A DNA stretch of 64,000 bases. Source: Parvularcula dongshanensis (GTDB taxonomy: Bacteria; Pseudomonadota; Alphaproteobacteria; Caulobacterales; Parvularculaceae). Each line of letters begins with the position of its first letter. Within the stretch, counting starts at the first letter, position 1. Shown here piece by piece: positions 61,730 through 64,000 of this stretch. Below the pieces are notes generated by a model that saw nothing but the letters and a program-made list of their open reading frames with translations, had not been told where the DNA came from and did not search any database. The translations under genes were made by a program, and so were the position numbers. The DNA lies in assembly GCF_014199615.1 (NCBI RefSeq), contig NZ_JACHOB010000003.1, positions 124,001 to 188,000 of the forward strand, given 5' to 3'.

Positions 61730-63313
61730 ATGACCGAGATTCTCGCGCCCGAAGTCCATGCGCAGCACGAGCGCGTCCTCGTCGTCGACTTCGGCAGCCA
61801 GGTGACGCAGTTGATCGCAAGGCGGCTTCGCGAAGACGGCGTCTACTGCGAAGTGCACCCCTTCAACCGCGTCGACGAGGCGCTGCTCGCGGAGTTCGCC
61901 CCGCGCGGCATCATCCTGTCGGGTGGCCCGGCCTCGGTGAAGACGGCGGAAAGCCCGCGCGCGCCGCAGATCGTCTTCGAGGCGGGCGTGCCGGTCTTGG
62001 GCATCTGCTACGGCCAGCAGGTCATGGTCGATCAGCTCGGCGGCGAGGTCGAAACGGCCGACCACCGCGAGTTCGGCCGGGCCGAGGTGAAGGTGGCGCA
62101 GTCCTCCGCGCTCTTCCAAGGCGTCTGGACCACCGGCGGGGCCTACCCCGTTTGGATGAGCCATGGCGACCGCGTCATCAGCCTGCCCGAAGGCTTCCAC
62201 CCCATCGCGACGACGCCTTCCGCGCCCTGCGCCGCGATCGCGGACGAGCTTCGCGGCTTCTACGGCGTGCAGTTCCACCCCGAGGTCGTGCATACGCTCG
62301 ACGGCGCGCGGCTCTTGTCGAACTTCACGCGGCAGATCTGCGGGCTTTCAGGCGATTGGACCATGGCCGCCTTCCGCGAGGAGATGACGGCGAAGATCCG
62401 TGAGCAGGTGGGCTCGGCCCGCGTCCTTTGCGGCCTGTCCGGCGGCGTCGACAGCGCGGTCGCCGCCGTCCTCATCCACGAGGCGATCGGCGATCAGCTG
62501 CACTGCGTCTTCGTCGACACGGGCCTGATGCGGAAGGACGAGGGGCGGCAGGTCGTCGAGCTCTTCCGCAACCACTACAACATCCCGCTCGTTCACGTGC
62601 AGGCAGAGGAGACCTTCCTGTCCGTCCTCGACGGGCTCGACGACCCGGAGGCGAAGCGCAAGGCGATCGGTAAGACCTTCATCGACGTCTTCGAGGCGGA
62701 AGCGAAGAAGCTCGGCGGCGCGGACTTCCTCGCCCAAGGAACGCTGTATCCGGACGTGATCGAGAGCGTCAGCTTCGACGGCGGCCCGTCGGTCACGATC
62801 AAGTCGCACCACAATGTCGGCGGCCTGCCCGAGCGCATGAACATGGGCCTCGTCGAGCCCCTGCGCGAACTCTTCAAGGACGAGGTGAGGGCGCTCGGCC
62901 GCGAGCTCGGCCTGCCGGATGCCTTCGTGTCGCGCCACCCCTTCCCGGGGCCGGGCCTCGCCATCCGCATCCCGGGCGCCGTGTCGAAGGAGAAGGCGGA
63001 CCTCCTGCGCGAGGCGGACGCGATCTACCTCGACATGATCCGGGAAGAGGGCCTCTACGACGTCATCTGGCAGGCCTTCTCCGTCCTCCTCCCGGTGCGC
63101 ACCGTCGGCGTGATGGGCGACGAGCGGACCTATGACTGGGTGCTGGCGCTTCGCGCCGTGACGTCGACCGACGGGATGACCGCCGACAGCTACCCCTTCG
63201 AGCACGACTTCCTCAGCCGCGTGTCGACCCGCATCATCAACGAGGTCCGCGGCATCAATCGCGTCGTCTACGACGTCACCTCCAAGCCGCCAGGAACGAT
63301 CGAATGGGAATGA
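61730..63313 (+). CDS. guaA: GMP synthase (glutamine-hydrolysing)
   Basis: Converts XMP to GMP using glutamine and ATP; 527 residues. N-terminal class I glutamine amidotransferase with C93 in [10 protein letters not shown] and the histidine of [10 protein letters not shown]; then the ATP-pyrophosphatase domain with P-loop LSGGVDSAV and the C-terminal dimerisation domain ending KPPGTIEWE. Full length, no frame problem. The stop overlaps the ATG of the next gene as ATGA. Confidence 0.98.
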   Translation: MTEILAPEVHAQHERVLVVDFGSQVTQLIARRLREDGVYCEVHPFNRVDEALLAEFAPRGIILSGGPASVKTAESPRAPQIVFEAGVPVLGICYGQQVMVDQLGGEVETADHREFGRAEVKVAQSSALFQGVWTTGGAYPVWMSHGDRVISLPEGFHPIATTPSAPCAAIADELRGFYGVQFHPEVVHTLDGARLLSNFTRQICGLSGDWTMAAFREEMTAKIREQVGSARVLCGLSGGVDSAVAAVLIHEAIGDQLHCVFVDTGLMRKDEGRQVVELFRNHYNIPLVHVQAEETFLSVLDGLDDPEAKRKAIGKTFIDVFEAEAKKLGGADFLAQGTLYPDVIESVSFDGGPSVTIKSHHNVGGLPERMNMGLVEPLRELFKDEVRALGRELGLPDAFVSRHPFPGPGLAIRIPGAVSKEKADLLREADAIYLDMIREEGLYDVIWQAFSVLLPVRTVGVMGDERTYDWVLALRAVTSTDGMTADSYPFEHDFLSRVSTRIINEVRGINRVVYDVTSKPPGTIEWE

Positions 63314-64000
63314 GCGAGACGAGAGGGTCGCGCCGCGATCTAGGCAGGGATGGGCTCGTCCTGGTTCTGCTCGGCCTCGCGCCCGTGGTGATCTACGCCG
63401 TTCTCACGCTCGGTTTCCGCACCGGCCTTCTGGGCCTCGGCATCGTCTTCGGCTCGTTCTCCTGGATCGTTCCCTTCCTCCTCGCCGGCGGCGTGGCGGC
63501 GCTCTTCGGCGGGGCGCTGATGCTTTGGGGACGGACGGTCTTCGCAGGTCTCGTGGGCGTCCTCGTCGGCGTCGCGGCCATCGGCATGGGGATGGGACCG
63601 ACGCTGCTTCGCCAGAAGGCCGGAACCGTGCCGCCGATCCACGACATCTCGACGGACACGCAGAACCCGCCCGCCTTCGTCGCCATCCTGCCGCTGCGTG
63701 AGGGGGCACCGAACCCCGCCGCGTACGACCCCGGACAGACGGCGCAGCAGCTCGAAGCCTATCCCGACGTCAAGACGTTGATCATCGAGCGTCCCTATGC
63801 GGAGGCCTTTCCGATCGTCGTCAAAGCCCTTCGCGGCGAAGGGCTGGACCTCGTCGCGACGGTACCGGCCGAGGGACGGATCGAAGCGGTCGCCACCACG
63901 CGCTGGTTCGGATTCAAGGACGATGTCGTCGTCCGCCTCATCGACGCGCACGGCATCGCGACGGTGGTGGACATCCGCTCGAAGTCGCGGATCGGACGGT
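63310..64000 (+). CDS. DUF1499 family membrane protein (partial, 3' end outside window)
   Basis: Frame that runs to the right edge without a stop. It starts at the ATG overlapping the guaA stop: a charged start [15 protein letters not shown], then three to four hydrophobic helices ([59 protein letters not shown]), followed by the DUF1499 domain ([37 protein letters not shown] and the start of [11 protein letters not shown]). About 230 residues are visible. The role of DUF1499 is unknown. Translational coupling to guaA is likely. Confidence 0.85.
   Translation, partial: MSETRGSRRDLGRDGLVLVLLGLAPVVIYAVLTLGFRTGLLGLGIVFGSFSWIVPFLLAGGVAALFGGALMLWGRTVFAGLVGVLVGVAAIGMGMGPTLLRQKAGTVPPIHDISTDTQNPPAFVAILPLREGAPNPAAYDPGQTAQQLEAYPDVKTLIIERPYAEAFPIVVKALRGEGLDLVATVPAEGRIEAVATTRWFGFKDDVVVRLIDAHGIATVVDIRSKSRIGR

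Overview
The window is 64 kb of G+C-rich chromosome (about two-thirds G+C by eye), densely packed with housekeeping genes. It almost certainly comes from an alphaproteobacterium. The evidence is the PopZ polar organizer, the DUF2312 protein GapR, DUF2794 and DUF3775 proteins, HWE/HisKA_2 sensor kinases, a poly-hydroxybutyrate phasin, and a 41-residue L36-type ribosomal protein. A marine Parvularcula- or Hyphomonas-like lineage would fit, but that is inference only. I see no insertion sequence, prophage, integrase, CRISPR array or rRNA operon.

Layout. 1-5630: 3' part of dnaB (minus strand), a small tandem repeat array, then a plus-strand run proC, HDAC-like deacetylase, histidine phosphatase, xseB, dxs. 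5632-9306: 3-hydroxybutyryl-CoA dehydrogenase, a DHA2-type MFS exporter and an AEC transporter. 9307-16685: DUF2794, DUF3775, rpsD, monothiol glutaredoxin, miaA, phenylalanine 4-hydroxylase, tRNA-Leu, a second copy of the repeat family, rpmJ, TPR and TerB-like proteins, a metallo-beta-lactamase fold hydrolase with a DUF442-type phosphatase, tRNA-Pro and tRNA-Gln. 17258-23151: a seven-gene TonB2/TtpC-type energy-transduction operon (DUF3450, TtpC-like, ExbB, two ExbD, TonB, TPR). 23777-30378: tRNA-Asn, an RND tripartite efflux operon on the minus strand, tRNA-Cys. 30434-46000: DUF4386, membrane AraC regulator, amidohydrolase-CIA30 fusion, isoaspartyl methyltransferase, popZ, valS, gamma-glutamyltransferase, P1 peptidase, a hybrid sensor kinase and an HWE kinase. 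46096-55521: RNase R, an NlpD/DipM-like LysM-M23 protein, DUF3108, an RpfF-like DSF synthase homologue, tRNA-Arg, an RhlE-type helicase, a DUF427-DUF924 fusion, a Rho_N-domain protein and gapR. 55598-64000: D,D-carboxypeptidase with SPOR, phasin, LysR regulator, a small secreted protein, a DUF4118 sensor kinase, rplI-rpsR-rpsF, guaA and a truncated DUF1499 protein.

Themes. Several genes belong to the cell pole, division and cell wall (popZ, gapR, NlpD-like, DacA-SPOR, TonB operon). Two belong to PHB metabolism (HbdA, phasin). A palindromic TGC-N3-GCA motif lies upstream of both PHB genes and of several others, and resembles the CTGC-N3-GCAG sites described for the PHB repressor PhaR. The most unusual points are: the RpfF-type signal synthase; that motif set; two arrays of a 35/38-bp repeat whose units each encode a UUCG hairpin; three genes whose Shine-Dalgarno sequence lies in the 3' arm of a perfect hairpin; and a low-G+C insertion inside valS.
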